From positions 1 through 33,318 of the forward strand of contig JAFQQV010000029.1 of the NCBI GenBank assembly GCA_017410425.1: a stretch of 33,318 bases of DNA, read 5' to 3'. Below are positions 6,339 to 15,042 of this stretch, piece after piece (position 1 is the stretch's first letter; the number at the start of each line of letters is the position of its first letter). Position numbers and translations under genes: made by a program. The notes below the pieces were generated by a model. It did no database searches. It worked only from the letters and a program-made list of their open reading frames with translations, and was not told where the DNA came from. Source of the DNA: Oscillospiraceae bacterium. Its GTDB lineage: Bacteria; Bacillota; Clostridia; Oscillospirales; Oscillospiraceae.

Positions 6339-9300
6339 ATGGCAAAGAGAACTGATATAAAGAAAATACTCATCATCGGCTCCGGCCCCATCGTCATCGG
6401 CCAGGCTGCGGAGTTTGACTATGCCGGCACCCAGGCCTGCCTTGCGCTGAAAGAAGAGGGCTATGAGGTTGTGCTCTGCAACTCCAATCCTGCTACCATC
6501 ATGACCGATACCTCCATTGCGGACAAGGTTTATATGGAGCCTCTGACCCTTGAATATATCGCCAAGATCCTCCGCTATGAGCGTCCTGATGCAATTATTC
6601 CCGGCCTGGGCGGTCAGACCGGTCTGAACCTTGCCATGCAGCTGGAGAAGAAGGGCGTTCTGAAGGAGTGCCGCGTTGAGCTGCTGGGCACCCGCAGCGA
6701 GAGCATTGAGCGCGCTGAGGACCGTGAGCTTTTCAAGGAGCTGTGCGAATCCATCGGTGAGCCTGTTATCCCCTCCGAGATTACCTACTCCATCGAAGAG
6801 GCCAAGGCAGCAGCCGAACATATCGGCTATCCTGTTGTTCTGCGCCCTGCCTTCACCCTGGGCGGCACCGGCGGCGGCTTTGCCAACAACGAAGAAGAGC
6901 TCTATGAAATCGGTCTCAACGCCTTCAAGCTCTCTCCTGTACATCAGGTGCTTATTGAAAAGAGTGTCAAGGGCTATAAGGAAATCGAATTTGAGGTCAT
7001 GCGTGACTCTCAGGACCATGCCATTACCATCTGCGGCATGGAGAATATCGACCCTGTCGGTGTCCATACCGGTGACTCCATGGTTGTGGCTCCCATCCTT
7101 ACTCTCAATGACCACGACCTTAAGATGCTCAACGATTCTGCCATCAAGATCATCCGCGAGCTGAAGATTGAAGGCGGCTGCAACGTCCAGTTTGCCCTCA
7201 ACCCCCATTCTTCTGAATATTACCTCATCGAGGTCAATCCCCGCGTCTCCCGTTCCTCCGCTCTTGCCTCCAAGGCCTCCGGCTATCCCATCGCAAGAGT
7301 TACCGCAAAGATTGCTGTAGGCATGGCCCTTGAGGACATTACTATTGCCAACACCACCGCAGCCTTCGAGCCTCGCCTTGACTATATCGTAGCCAAGATG
7401 CCCCGCTTCCCCTTTGATAAGTTTGCCACCGCAAACAACCGTCTGGGCACCCAGATGAAGGCCACCGGCGAGGTTATGGGCATCGGCTCCAACCTTGAAG
7501 AGTGCCTGCTCAAGTCTGTCCGTTCTCTGGAGACCGGCGTGTGCCACTTCCATATGGCAAAGTTTGATGCTTATACCGATGAGGAGCTTCGCACTTATAT
7601 CGCCGACACCCGTGATGATATCATCTTTGCAGTGGCTGAGCTTCTCCGCCGCGGCGAGAGCATCGAAGTTATCAACGATATTACCAAGATCACTCCCTAC
7701 TTCATCGAATCTATAAAGAAAATAGTTGAGATGGAGCAGAAGCTCTCTGCAAATCCCGGCAATCCTGATACTCTTCTTGAGGCCAAGAAGATGGGCTTCA
7801 GCGACAAGTACATTGCCAAGCTCTGGAACAAGAGCGAGATGGAGATTTACAAGCTGCGCTGCTACTTCAATTACTTCCCCGTATACAGAATGGTGGATAC
7901 CTGCCATACCAATGCATACATTCCCTATTTCTACTCCTCTTACACCGGCGAGAACCAGTCCATTATCACCGACAAGAATAAGCTGGTTGTTCTGGGTGCA
8001 GGCCCCATCCGCATCGGTCAGGGCGTTGAGTTTGACTACTCCACTGTTCATGCCGTACAGACTATCAAAAAGTCCGGCTACGAGGCAATCATTATCAACA
8101 ATAACCCCGAGACTGTTTCCACCGACTACACCACTGCCGATAAGCTCTACTTTGAGCCTCTTACTGCAGAAGATGTTATGAACATCATGCACTTTGAAAA
8201 ACCCGAAGGCACTATCGCATCTCTGGGTGGTCAGACCGCTATCAACCTTGCTCAGCCCCTGGAAGATCGCGGCGTGAACATTGTCGGCACCGACTGCGCC
8301 GCTATCGAGCGTGCAGAAAACCGCGACAGCTTTGAGAAAATTCTTGAAGAGCTGAACATTCCTCAGCCCCAGGGCCGCGCTGTCACCAATATTGAGGACG
8401 GCGTTGCAGCAGCCGAGATGATCGGTTATCCCGTGCTGGTGCGTCCCAGCTTCGTTCTGGGCGGCAGAGCCATGCAGATCGTCTCCTCCGAGGAGCAGCT
8501 GCGCCATTACCTGCGTACCGCCGTTGAAATCGACGAGGACAAGCCTGTTCTGGTTGATAAGTATGTCAGCGGCAAGGAAGTTGAGGTTGACGCAATCTGC
8601 GACGGCCGCGACGTTTTCGTGCCCGGAATCATGGAACTGGTTGAGCGTACCGGCATCCACTCCGGCGACTCTATCTCCGTCTATCCCAGCTTCTCCATTT
8701 CCAACAAGGTCAAGGGCACCATCCTCCAGTACGCAAAGAAACTGGGTCTGGGCATCGGCATCAAGGGCCTGTACAATATCCAGTTCATCGTTGACAAGGA
8801 CGACAAGGTCTATATCATCGAGGTCAATCCCCGCTCTTCCCGTACCGTACCCTTCCTCTCCAAGGCCACCGGCTACTCCCTGGCAGACATCGCCACCGAG
8901 GTCATCATGGGCAAGAGTCTGAAGGAGCAGGGCATCTTCGACATCTATCCTGAGGAAAAGAAGCGCTGGTATGTCAAGGTTCCCGTTTTCTCCTTCAATA
9001 AGCTCCGCGGTCTGGACGCTTACCTCTCTCCCGAAATGAAGTCCACCGGTGAGGCTATCGGCTATGATGACAAGCTCAACCGCGCCCTCTATAAGGCTCT
9101 GCAGGCCTCCGGTACCCATATGCAGAACTACGGCACCATCTTTGTCACCATCGCCGATGAAGACAAGGAAGAGGCTCTGCCTCTGGTGCGCCGCTTCTAC
9201 AACCTGGGCTTCAACATTGAGGCTACCTCCGGCACTGCAAAGTTCCTCAAGGAGAACGGCATCCGTACCCACGCCCACGGCAAGTTCAGCGAGGGCAGCG

Positions 9301-9512
9301 AGGAAATTGCCACCGCCCTGCGTCAGGGACATATTGCCTACGTTATCAACACCCAGTCTGTCTCCGCTGCCGGTACCACCAAGGACGGCTACAAGCTGCG
9401 TACCATAGCTACCGAGAACAATGTCAGCGTCTTCACCGCCCTTGACACGGTCAAGGTCCTGCTGGATGTTCTGGAAGAAACCACCCTGCGAATCTCCACC
9501 ATTGACGCATGA
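6339..9512 (+). CDS. carB: Carbamoyl-phosphate synthase large subunit
   Basis: Makes carbamoyl phosphate from bicarbonate, ammonia and two ATP. The 1057 residues match the family's usual length and show the internal duplication: IGSGPIVIGQAAEFDYAGTQ near residue 13 and GAGPIRIGQGVEFDYSTVHA near 553, each opening an ATP-grasp half (LGGQTGLNLA and LGGQTAINLA follow). A C-terminal regulatory domain is present. An AAAGGAG site precedes the ATG. It lies between pyrC and pyrK, overlapping pyrK by 4 bases. No glutaminase subunit (CarA) is encoded anywhere in the window, so CarA must come from elsewhere or the enzyme uses free ammonia. Codon use is strongly biased to C-ending codons, and this leaves a very long open frame on the opposite strand. 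Confidence 0.97.
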   Translation: MAKRTDIKKILIIGSGPIVIGQAAEFDYAGTQACLALKEEGYEVVLCNSNPATIMTDTSIADKVYMEPLTLEYIAKILRYERPDAIIPGLGGQTGLNLAMQLEKKGVLKECRVELLGTRSESIERAEDRELFKELCESIGEPVIPSEITYSIEEAKAAAEHIGYPVVLRPAFTLGGTGGGFANNEEELYEIGLNAFKLSPVHQVLIEKSVKGYKEIEFEVMRDSQDHAITICGMENIDPVGVHTGDSMVVAPILTLNDHDLKMLNDSAIKIIRELKIEGGCNVQFALNPHSSEYYLIEVNPRVSRSSALASKASGYPIARVTAKIAVGMALEDITIANTTAAFEPRLDYIVAKMPRFPFDKFATANNRLGTQMKATGEVMGIGSNLEECLLKSVRSLETGVCHFHMAKFDAYTDEELRTYIADTRDDIIFAVAELLRRGESIEVINDITKITPYFIESIKKIVEMEQKLSANPGNPDTLLEAKKMGFSDKYIAKLWNKSEMEIYKLRCYFNYFPVYRMVDTCHTNAYIPYFYSSYTGENQSIITDKNKLVVLGAGPIRIGQGVEFDYSTVHAVQTIKKSGYEAIIINNNPETVSTDYTTADKLYFEPLTAEDVMNIMHFEKPEGTIASLGGQTAINLAQPLEDRGVNIVGTDCAAIERAENRDSFEKILEELNIPQPQGRAVTNIEDGVAAAEMIGYPVLVRPSFVLGGRAMQIVSSEEQLRHYLRTAVEIDEDKPVLVDKYVSGKEVEVDAICDGRDVFVPGIMELVERTGIHSGDSISVYPSFSISNKVKGTILQYAKKLGLGIGIKGLYNIQFIVDKDDKVYIIEVNPRSSRTVPFLSKATGYSLADIATEVIMGKSLKEQGIFDIYPEEKKRWYVKVPVFSFNKLRGLDAYLSPEMKSTGEAIGYDDKLNRALYKALQASGTHMQNYGTIFVTIADEDKEEALPLVRRFYNLGFNIEATSGTAKFLKENGIRTHAHGKFSEGSEEIATALRQGHIAYVINTQSVSAAGTTKDGYKLRTIATENNVSVFTALDTVKVLLDVLEETTLRISTIDA

Positions 9513-10246
9513 TGAAACAGGTATTCTTTGAAATAATCGAAAACAGCCCTCTGCGCGCGGACGTGATGCGTCTGCGCCTGAGAGGGGACTGCTCCGCCAT
9601 TGAAAGAGCGGGCCAGTTTGTAAATATAAAGGTGGAGGGCCAGTTTCTGCGCCGCCCCCTCTCTGTCTGTGATGTGGATGTGGATGTGCTCACCGTCTGC
9701 TACCAGATAAAGGGCCATGGCACAGAGAAGCTTGCCGCCATGCAGAGCGGCACTCTCGACCTGCTCACCGGCCTTGGCAACGGCTTTGACAAGAGCCTTG
9801 CTGGGGACAGGCCTCTGCTCATCGGCGGCGGCATGGGCTTTACTCCCATGTATATCCTTGCCAAAGAGCTTATCTCTATGGGAAAGAAGCCCACTGTAAT
9901 TCTGGGCTTCAATACCAAGAGCGAAGTTATATACGAGCATGAGTTCAAGGCTCTGGGTGCGGATGTGACTGTCTGCACCGCTGACGGCTCCTATGGTGAA
10001 AAAGGCTTTGTCACCGATGTGATGGAAGGCCTTGACTACAGCCATTTTTACACCTGCGGCCCCGAGGCCATGTTCAAAGCTATCTGTGACCTGAGCAAGA
10101 CTTCCGGTCAGTGCAGCTTTGAAGCACGCATGGGCTGCGGCTTTGGCGCCTGCATGGGCTGCTCCTGCGAGACTCTCTACGGCACCAAGCGCATCTGCAA
10201 GGATGGCCCCGTGCTTATGAAGGAGGAAATCATATGGCCGACATGA
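9509..10246 (+). CDS. pyrK: Dihydroorotate dehydrogenase B, electron-transfer subunit
   Basis: The FAD/[2Fe-2S] subunit that passes electrons from PyrD's FMN to NAD+. The 245-residue protein shows a ferredoxin-reductase-like flavin domain (RRPLSVCDVD near residue 48), a nucleotide-binding glycine stretch (LLIGGGMGFTPMYI near 107) and a C-terminal cluster with Cys210, 215, 218 and 230 in C-x4-C-x2-C-x11-C spacing, as in known PyrK. The start overlaps the carB stop; ATGs at 9509 and 9512 are both possible. Its last codons (AAG GAG GAA) form the ribosome site for pyrD. Together with the class 1B PyrD it supports a fermentative lifestyle using NAD+ as acceptor. Confidence 0.94.
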   Translation: MMKQVFFEIIENSPLRADVMRLRLRGDCSAIERAGQFVNIKVEGQFLRRPLSVCDVDVDVLTVCYQIKGHGTEKLAAMQSGTLDLLTGLGNGFDKSLAGDRPLLIGGGMGFTPMYILAKELISMGKKPTVILGFNTKSEVIYEHEFKALGADVTVCTADGSYGEKGFVTDVMEGLDYSHFYTCGPEAMFKAICDLSKTSGQCSFEARMGCGFGACMGCSCETLYGTKRICKDGPVLMKEEIIWPT

Positions 10247-11145
10247 AAGTAAATCTCTGCGGCATTGAGCTGGATAATCCTGTCATCCCCTCCAGCGGCA
10301 CCTTTGGCTACGGCTATGAATTTGCCGAGCTTTATGATATCAACATGCTGGGCACTTTCTCTTTCAAGGGAACCACCCGCGATCCCCGCTTCGGTAATCC
10401 CACACCCAGAATCGCCGAGTGCACTTCCGGCCTTATAAACGCTGTGGGGCTTCAGAACCCCGGTGTTGACGCGGTTATTAGTGATGAACTGCCCAAGCTT
10501 GAGAAAGTTTTCCACAAGCCTGTGATCGCCAATGTCAGCGGTTTCAGCGTGGATGACTATGTTTACAGCTGTGAAAAGCTGGATAAATGCCCTCAGGTGG
10601 GCTGGCTTGAGGTCAATGTCAGCTGCCCCAATGTCCATGGCGGCGGTATGAGCTTCGGCACTATGCCTGAATCAGCAGCTGAGGTGACAAGGGCTGTCAA
10701 GGCCGTCACCACAAAGCCTGTGTTCATAAAGCTCACCCCCAATGTAACCGACATCGTCTCCATCGCCAAGGCCTGTGAAGAGGCCGGGGCAGACGGTATC
10801 AGCCTTATCAATACCATGCTTGGTATGCGTATTGACCTTAAGACCCGCAAGCCGGTTGTTGCCAACACCATGGGCGGCTTCTCCGGCCCGGCAGTTTTCC
10901 CGGTGGCTGTGCGTATGGTCTATCAGGTCAGCAATGCTGTTAAGATCCCTGTTATGGGTATTGGCGGCGTAAGCTCTGCTGAGAACGTAATTGAGATGAT
11001 GCTGGCCGGTGCCACCGCCGTTCAGGTGGGCGCTGCCAATCTGGTTAATCCCTATGTGTGCAGAGACATTGTGAATGATCTGCCCAAAGTTATGGAAAAG
11101 TACAATATTGCTTCACTTAAAGATATAATTGGAGGACTTAGATAA
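10234..11145 (+). CDS. pyrD: Dihydroorotate dehydrogenase B, catalytic subunit
   Basis: Oxidises dihydroorotate to orotate using FMN. At 303 residues it has the size of class 1B enzymes. [12 protein letters not shown] carries the catalytic cysteine at residue 131, which is typical of class 1 (class 2 has serine). [11 protein letters not shown] near the N-terminus and [11 protein letters not shown] near residue 244 are FMN/phosphate-binding segments. It starts inside the end of pyrK (13-base overlap) with AAGGAGG a few bases upstream, and its stop shares one base with the pyrF ATG. The direct pyrK neighbour confirms the NAD-dependent heterotetramer type. Confidence 0.95.
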   Translation: MADMKVNLCGIELDNPVIPSSGTFGYGYEFAELYDINMLGTFSFKGTTRDPRFGNPTPRIAECTSGLINAVGLQNPGVDAVISDELPKLEKVFHKPVIANVSGFSVDDYVYSCEKLDKCPQVGWLEVNVSCPNVHGGGMSFGTMPESAAEVTRAVKAVTTKPVFIKLTPNVTDIVSIAKACEEAGADGISLINTMLGMRIDLKTRKPVVANTMGGFSGPAVFPVAVRMVYQVSNAVKIPVMGIGGVSSAENVIEMMLAGATAVQVGAANLVNPYVCRDIVNDLPKVMEKYNIASLKDIIGGLR

Positions 11146-11843
11146 TGGGTAAAGATGTAATAGTCGCCTGCGATTTCAGCAGTGCAGAGCAGGTTTTCAG
11201 TTTCCTGGACAAGTTCACTGAGGAAAAGCCCTTTGTTAAAATCGGTATGGAGCTGTTTTATGCCGAAGGCCCCCAGATTGTCCGTGAGATCAAGGCCAGA
11301 GGCCACAAGATCTTTCTGGATCTGAAGCTCCACGATATTCCCAACACTGTCAAGAAGGCTATGAGCGTTCTGAGCAATCTGGATGTGGACATTACAAATC
11401 TCCACGCCGCCGGCACCACTGCCATGATGCAGGCAGCTCTTGAGGGTCTGACCCGTCCTGACGGCACTCGCCCTCTGCTCATCGCCGTCACCCAGCTGAC
11501 CTCCACCGATCAGGAGGCCATGGAGCGGGATATTATGATCCATGCTCCCATTGATGAGGTTGTTATGCACTACGCCGCTACCGCCGCAAATGCCGGCATG
11601 GACGGTATTGTTTGCTCTCCCCTGGAGGCAGGCAAGGTACACGAGCGATGCGGCAGAAACTTCCTCACCGTTACCCCCGGTGTCCGCTTTGCCGATGGTG
11701 ATGTGGGCGACCAGAAGCGCGTCATGACCCCCGCCGCAGCAAAGGAAATTGGTTCTGACTATATCGTTGTTGGCCGCCCAATCACCGGTGCTGCCGACCC
11801 TGTTGCAGCATACCGCCGCTGCGTTGCAGAATTCTGCGATTGA
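11145..11843 (+). CDS. pyrF: Orotidine-5'-phosphate decarboxylase
   Basis: Decarboxylates OMP to UMP, the last step of the pathway. The 232-residue TIM-barrel enzyme shows the diagnostic [10 protein letters not shown] motif with Asp59, Lys61 and Asp64. Near the C-terminus LTVTPGVRF and [13 protein letters not shown] form the phosphate-binding region. The ATG uses the last A of the pyrD stop codon (TAATG), with GGAGGA upstream inside pyrD. pyrE follows after 23 bases. Confidence 0.95.
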   Translation: MGKDVIVACDFSSAEQVFSFLDKFTEEKPFVKIGMELFYAEGPQIVREIKARGHKIFLDLKLHDIPNTVKKAMSVLSNLDVDITNLHAAGTTAMMQAALEGLTRPDGTRPLLIAVTQLTSTDQEAMERDIMIHAPIDEVVMHYAATAANAGMDGIVCSPLEAGKVHERCGRNFLTVTPGVRFADGDVGDQKRVMTPAAAKEIGSDYIVVGRPITGAADPVAAYRRCVAEFCD

Positions 11844-11866
11844 TTTTTTAGAAAAGGAGATTGAAA

Positions 11867-12523
11867 ATGGAAGCTTACAAGAGAGAGTTTATTCAGTTTC
11901 TTGAGGGCGCAGGCGTTCTGAAGTTTGGTGACTTCACCGCTAAGAGCGGCCGCAAGATCCCTTATTTCATCAATGCCGGTGATATCAAGACCGGCGACCA
12001 GATTGCAAAGCTGGGTGAGTTCTATGCCAAGGCTTATCTTGAGAAGGTAGGCAATCGCCGTACTGTTCTCTACGGTCCTGCCTATAAGGGCATTTCCATC
12101 GCAGTCTCCGCTGCTGTTGCTCTTAGCCGTGAAGGTCTGGATGTACCTTTCTTCTTCAACCGCAAGGAGATCAAGGACCACGGCGAAGGCGGCGTGTTCG
12201 TTGGCTACGTTCCCAAGGCAGGCGAAGAAGTCGTCATCGTTGAGGACGTTATCACTGCCGGCACCGCCATCCGCGAGAGCATGGAGATTCTCTCCCACCT
12301 TGAGGATGTGAAGGTTTCCTCCGTGTTTGTTATGGTTGACCGCAAGGAAAAGGGCAAGACCGATAAGTCCGCCATGCAGGAAGTGGCTGATGAGTTCGGC
12401 ATGAACGTATACTCCGTTGTGGATGTATACGATATTATCGAGTATCTGGAAGAGAATGAGGCCAACCGCGAGAACGTTGAGCGGATAAAGAATTATCTCG
12501 CCGTGAACGGAGCAAAGGCATGA
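11867..12523 (+). CDS. pyrE: Orotate phosphoribosyltransferase
   Basis: Attaches ribose-5-phosphate from PRPP to orotate, giving OMP. The protein has 218 residues. The PRPP-binding loop [15 protein letters not shown] is at about residues 122-136, with the two adjacent acidic residues at 126-127. YGPAYKGI near residue 67 is also typical. The ATG at 11867 is preferred over an in-frame TTG at 11861 because GGAG at 11856-11859 gives a 7-base spacer only to the ATG. The stop overlaps the pyrB start by 4 bases. Confidence 0.95.
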   Translation: MEAYKREFIQFLEGAGVLKFGDFTAKSGRKIPYFINAGDIKTGDQIAKLGEFYAKAYLEKVGNRRTVLYGPAYKGISIAVSAAVALSREGLDVPFFFNRKEIKDHGEGGVFVGYVPKAGEEVVIVEDVITAGTAIRESMEILSHLEDVKVSSVFVMVDRKEKGKTDKSAMQEVADEFGMNVYSVVDVYDIIEYLEENEANRENVERIKNYLAVNGAKA

Positions 12524-13437
12524 GACACCTTATAGATATTTTCGATCTTAGCCCCGCAGAGATTGACGAGATGATTGCCGTCGCCTGCGACATTATGGAC
12601 AAGCCCCAGGAATATGCCCACAAGTGCGAGGGCAAGAAGCTGGCAACTCTGTTTTTTGAGCCCTCCACCCGTACCCGCCTCAGCTTTGAGGCCGCCATGT
12701 ACGAGCTGGGTGGCCATGTCATCGGCTTTTCCGATGCGGGCAACAGCTCCTCCTCCAAGGGTGAGAGTGTGTCTGACACTGTGAAGGTTGTCAGCTGCTA
12801 TGCAGATATTATCGCCATGCGCCACTTCAAGGAGGGCGCACCCATGGTTGCCGCCATGAAGAGCGATGTTCCCATCATCAACGCCGGTGACGGTGGTCAC
12901 AACCACCCCACCCAGACTCTTACCGACCTGCTCACCATCCACCGTGAGAAGGGCAGACTGGATAATCTCACCATCGGCCTCTGCGGCGACCTGAAGTTTG
13001 GCCGTACTGTCCACTCCCTTATCGATGCCATGAGCCGCTACAGCGGTATAAAGTTTGTGCTCATCTCCCCTGAGGAGCTGCGCCTGCCCAGCTATATGCG
13101 CGACATGATGGCGGAGAAGGACCTGGACTATGTTGAGACCCGCGACCTTGAGGCCGCCATGCCTGAGCTGGATGTGCTGTACATGACCAGAGTTCAGCGT
13201 GAGCGCTTCTTCAGCGAGGAAGAATATCTCCGTCTGAAGAACAGCTATATCCTCACACCGGATAAGCTCACCAACGCCAAGCAGACTCTTTCCATTCTCC
13301 ACCCCCTGCCCAGAGTAAACGAGATCGCCACCTCCATAGACTCTGATCCCCGTGCCTGCTACTTTAGCCAGGCACTCAACGGTAAGTTCATCCGCATGGC
13401 CCTTATCCTGAAACTTCTGGAGGAGGCAAAGAAATGA
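12520..13437 (+). CDS. pyrB: Aspartate carbamoyltransferase, catalytic chain
   Basis: Joins carbamoyl phosphate to aspartate, the committed step. The 305-residue enzyme has the carbamoyl-phosphate motif [13 protein letters not shown] (Ser49-Thr-Arg-Thr-Arg53), [12 protein letters not shown] near residue 126 and HPLPRVNEI at 261-269. Its ATG overlaps the pyrE stop (ATGA) and its stop overlaps the pyrI start. The codons near its 3' end contain GGAGG (13422-13426), which serves as the pyrI ribosome site. Pairing with pyrI implies the allosterically regulated holoenzyme. Confidence 0.96.
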   Translation: MRHLIDIFDLSPAEIDEMIAVACDIMDKPQEYAHKCEGKKLATLFFEPSTRTRLSFEAAMYELGGHVIGFSDAGNSSSSKGESVSDTVKVVSCYADIIAMRHFKEGAPMVAAMKSDVPIINAGDGGHNHPTQTLTDLLTIHREKGRLDNLTIGLCGDLKFGRTVHSLIDAMSRYSGIKFVLISPEELRLPSYMRDMMAEKDLDYVETRDLEAAMPELDVLYMTRVQRERFFSEEEYLRLKNSYILTPDKLTNAKQTLSILHPLPRVNEIATSIDSDPRACYFSQALNGKFIRMALILKLLEEAKK

Positions 13438-13847
13438 CAATTGATTCTATCCGAAACGGTGTGGTAATTGACCATATTCCTGCGGGAAAAGCCCTTGAGA
13501 TATATCATCATCTGCATATGGAGAAGCTGGGCTGCTCCGTTGCCATTCTCACCAATGTTTACAGTGAAAAGCTGGGCCGCAAGGACATTATCAAGATAGA
13601 TGAGGATATTGAGCTTAACTGGGACGTTATCGGCTATCTTGCCCCTGCCTGCACTGTCAACATCATCCGCGAGGGCCAGAGTGTTGAGAAGCGCCGCATC
13701 AAGCTGGCTACTCAGCTGACCAATGTTATCTTCTGCCGCAATCCCCGCTGCATCACCACCATTGAGCAGGAGCTGCCTCATGTGTTCAAACTGGTGGACG
13801 AAAAGAAGGGCCTCTATCGCTGCATCTACTGCGAGTCCAAAGCCTGA
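13434..13847 (+). CDS. pyrI: Aspartate carbamoyltransferase, regulatory chain
   Basis: The nucleotide-binding regulatory subunit of aspartate transcarbamoylase. The 137 residues comprise an N-terminal allosteric domain ([19 protein letters not shown]) and a C-terminal zinc domain with Cys101, 106, 130 and 133, the family's C-x4-C-x(n)-C-x2-C ligand set. Its presence predicts feedback by CTP/UTP and ATP on the pathway. It is the last pyr gene; a strong hairpin without a good U-tract follows. Confidence 0.95.
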   Translation: MTIDSIRNGVVIDHIPAGKALEIYHHLHMEKLGCSVAILTNVYSEKLGRKDIIKIDEDIELNWDVIGYLAPACTVNIIREGQSVEKRRIKLATQLTNVIFCRNPRCITTIEQELPHVFKLVDEKKGLYRCIYCESKA

Positions 13848-13863
13848 AAAAACTAAAATATGG

Positions 13864-13891
13864 CAAGCCCTGCGCTTTGACGCAGGGCTTG
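13864..13891 (+). terminator. Strong hairpin after pyrI, poor U-tract
   Basis: An 11-bp perfect stem (CAAGCCCTGCG at 13864-13874 with CGCAGGGCTTG at 13881-13891) around a 6-base loop, followed by AATATT rather than a T-run. It may be a weak terminator or an RNA-stabilising or processing hairpin. Transcription into the permease gene 18 bases downstream seems possible, and no separate promoter is seen. Confidence 0.5.
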
Positions 13892-13908
13892 AATATTAGG
13901 AGAAAAAA

Positions 13909-15042
13909 ATGAAAAAAGAACTTACCACCTGGGAGGCTGCCTGCATCATTACCGGATATGGCATCGGCGCCGGTGTTCTGAGTATGCCCTATGTTGCAAA
14001 CATCGTGGGCTTTCCTGCCTCTGTTGTGATTCTTATTGTGGCCTTTCTTGCAAGCTATGTGCTGCATCTTATGATTGCGGAGGCTGTATGCAAGAATGAT
14101 GAGGGCGCACAGATAATTTCCTGCTTTTCACGATTCCTGTTTCGCGGCAAGCTTAAAAAGGTGCTGAGTGTCAGCTTCTTTGTGCTGATGGCCCTTATTC
14201 TATGCACCAATCTTGCCACCTACATTTCAGCCGCTGAGGCCATAATTGTGGGCCTTATTCCCATGAGCGGCCTTGCAGCAAAGCTTGTGTTCTATGCCTT
14301 TGCCGCTTCCGTGGTGTTTTTTGGCCTGAAGGTTGTTGGCATTTCCGAAAAATACGCTGTCAGCGCCATCATTGCTCTCATTGCGGTTCTCGCGGCAGCT
14401 TCTGCCTTTGCGCCCCACAATGCCATCAATCTTAAAACCGGAAGTGTAAACCAGATACTTGCCTATTATGGCCTTGCCATGTTTGCCATGTCTGCCTTTT
14501 TCTCCGTGCCCCAGGCAGTGGAAGGCCTGAATAAGGACAAAAAGAAAATCAAGAAGGCTGTGTTCCTTGGCCTTGGTGTGAACTTCATGCTCATTCTGGT
14601 CATCAGCTTCTGCGCCCTTTGGGCCTCCGGCAGCATTACGGAGGTTGCCATCGTGGGCTGGAGCGAGGGTATCGGCCTATGGGCCCAGCTTGTGGGCAGC
14701 GTTTTTACCCTCCTTGCCATGCTCACTACTTACTGGTCTCTCTCCCTTGCCCTTAGCGGCATAATCGAGGAGATGACAAAGCTCTCCTCCCGGCTCTGCT
14801 GGCTTATTGCAACCCTGCCTTCCATGATTCTGGTGCTCTTTGAGCTGGGTGATTTTATGGAGCTTTTGCGTCTTGGCGGCGGCCTCATCGCCATTGTGGT
14901 TGCGGTGATGGTGGTTCCGGCCTACCGCAACGCAAGAAGGGAAGTGCCCGGTGAAAGCCTTGTCAAGGGCGGTGCAGCCCTTGAGATACTTATTATCATT
15001 GCCTACATTATGATGGCAGTGGGAAGCGTGGTGAGCTATTGA
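13909..15042 (+). CDS. Amino-acid permease-like membrane transporter
   Basis: A 377-residue protein made almost entirely of hydrophobic segments (about 10-11). The first helix carries ITGYGIGAGVLSMPY, resembling the unwound first helix of APC-superfamily amino-acid transporters, especially the aromatic/hydroxy amino-acid permease group. ISAAEAII and FFSVPQAVEGL lie in later helices. Likely a cation-coupled inner-membrane amino-acid or related organic nutrient carrier; the substrate cannot be named. AGGAG at 13898-13902 is 6 bases before the ATG. Its stop overlaps the amidohydrolase ATG (TGATG), so the two are probably coupled. Confidence 0.75.
   Translation: MKKELTTWEAACIITGYGIGAGVLSMPYVANIVGFPASVVILIVAFLASYVLHLMIAEAVCKNDEGAQIISCFSRFLFRGKLKKVLSVSFFVLMALILCTNLATYISAAEAIIVGLIPMSGLAAKLVFYAFAASVVFFGLKVVGISEKYAVSAIIALIAVLAAASAFAPHNAINLKTGSVNQILAYYGLAMFAMSAFFSVPQAVEGLNKDKKKIKKAVFLGLGVNFMLILVISFCALWASGSITEVAIVGWSEGIGLWAQLVGSVFTLLAMLTTYWSLSLALSGIIEEMTKLSSRLCWLIATLPSMILVLFELGDFMELLRLGGGLIAIVVAVMVVPAYRNARREVPGESLVKGGAALEILIIIAYIMMAVGSVVSY

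Noticed and set aside
6150..9332. A 1060-codon open frame on the minus strand opposite carB
   Set aside because: carB has all family motifs on the plus strand. The antisense product has no recognisable domain, lacks a ribosome site and is explained by codon bias.
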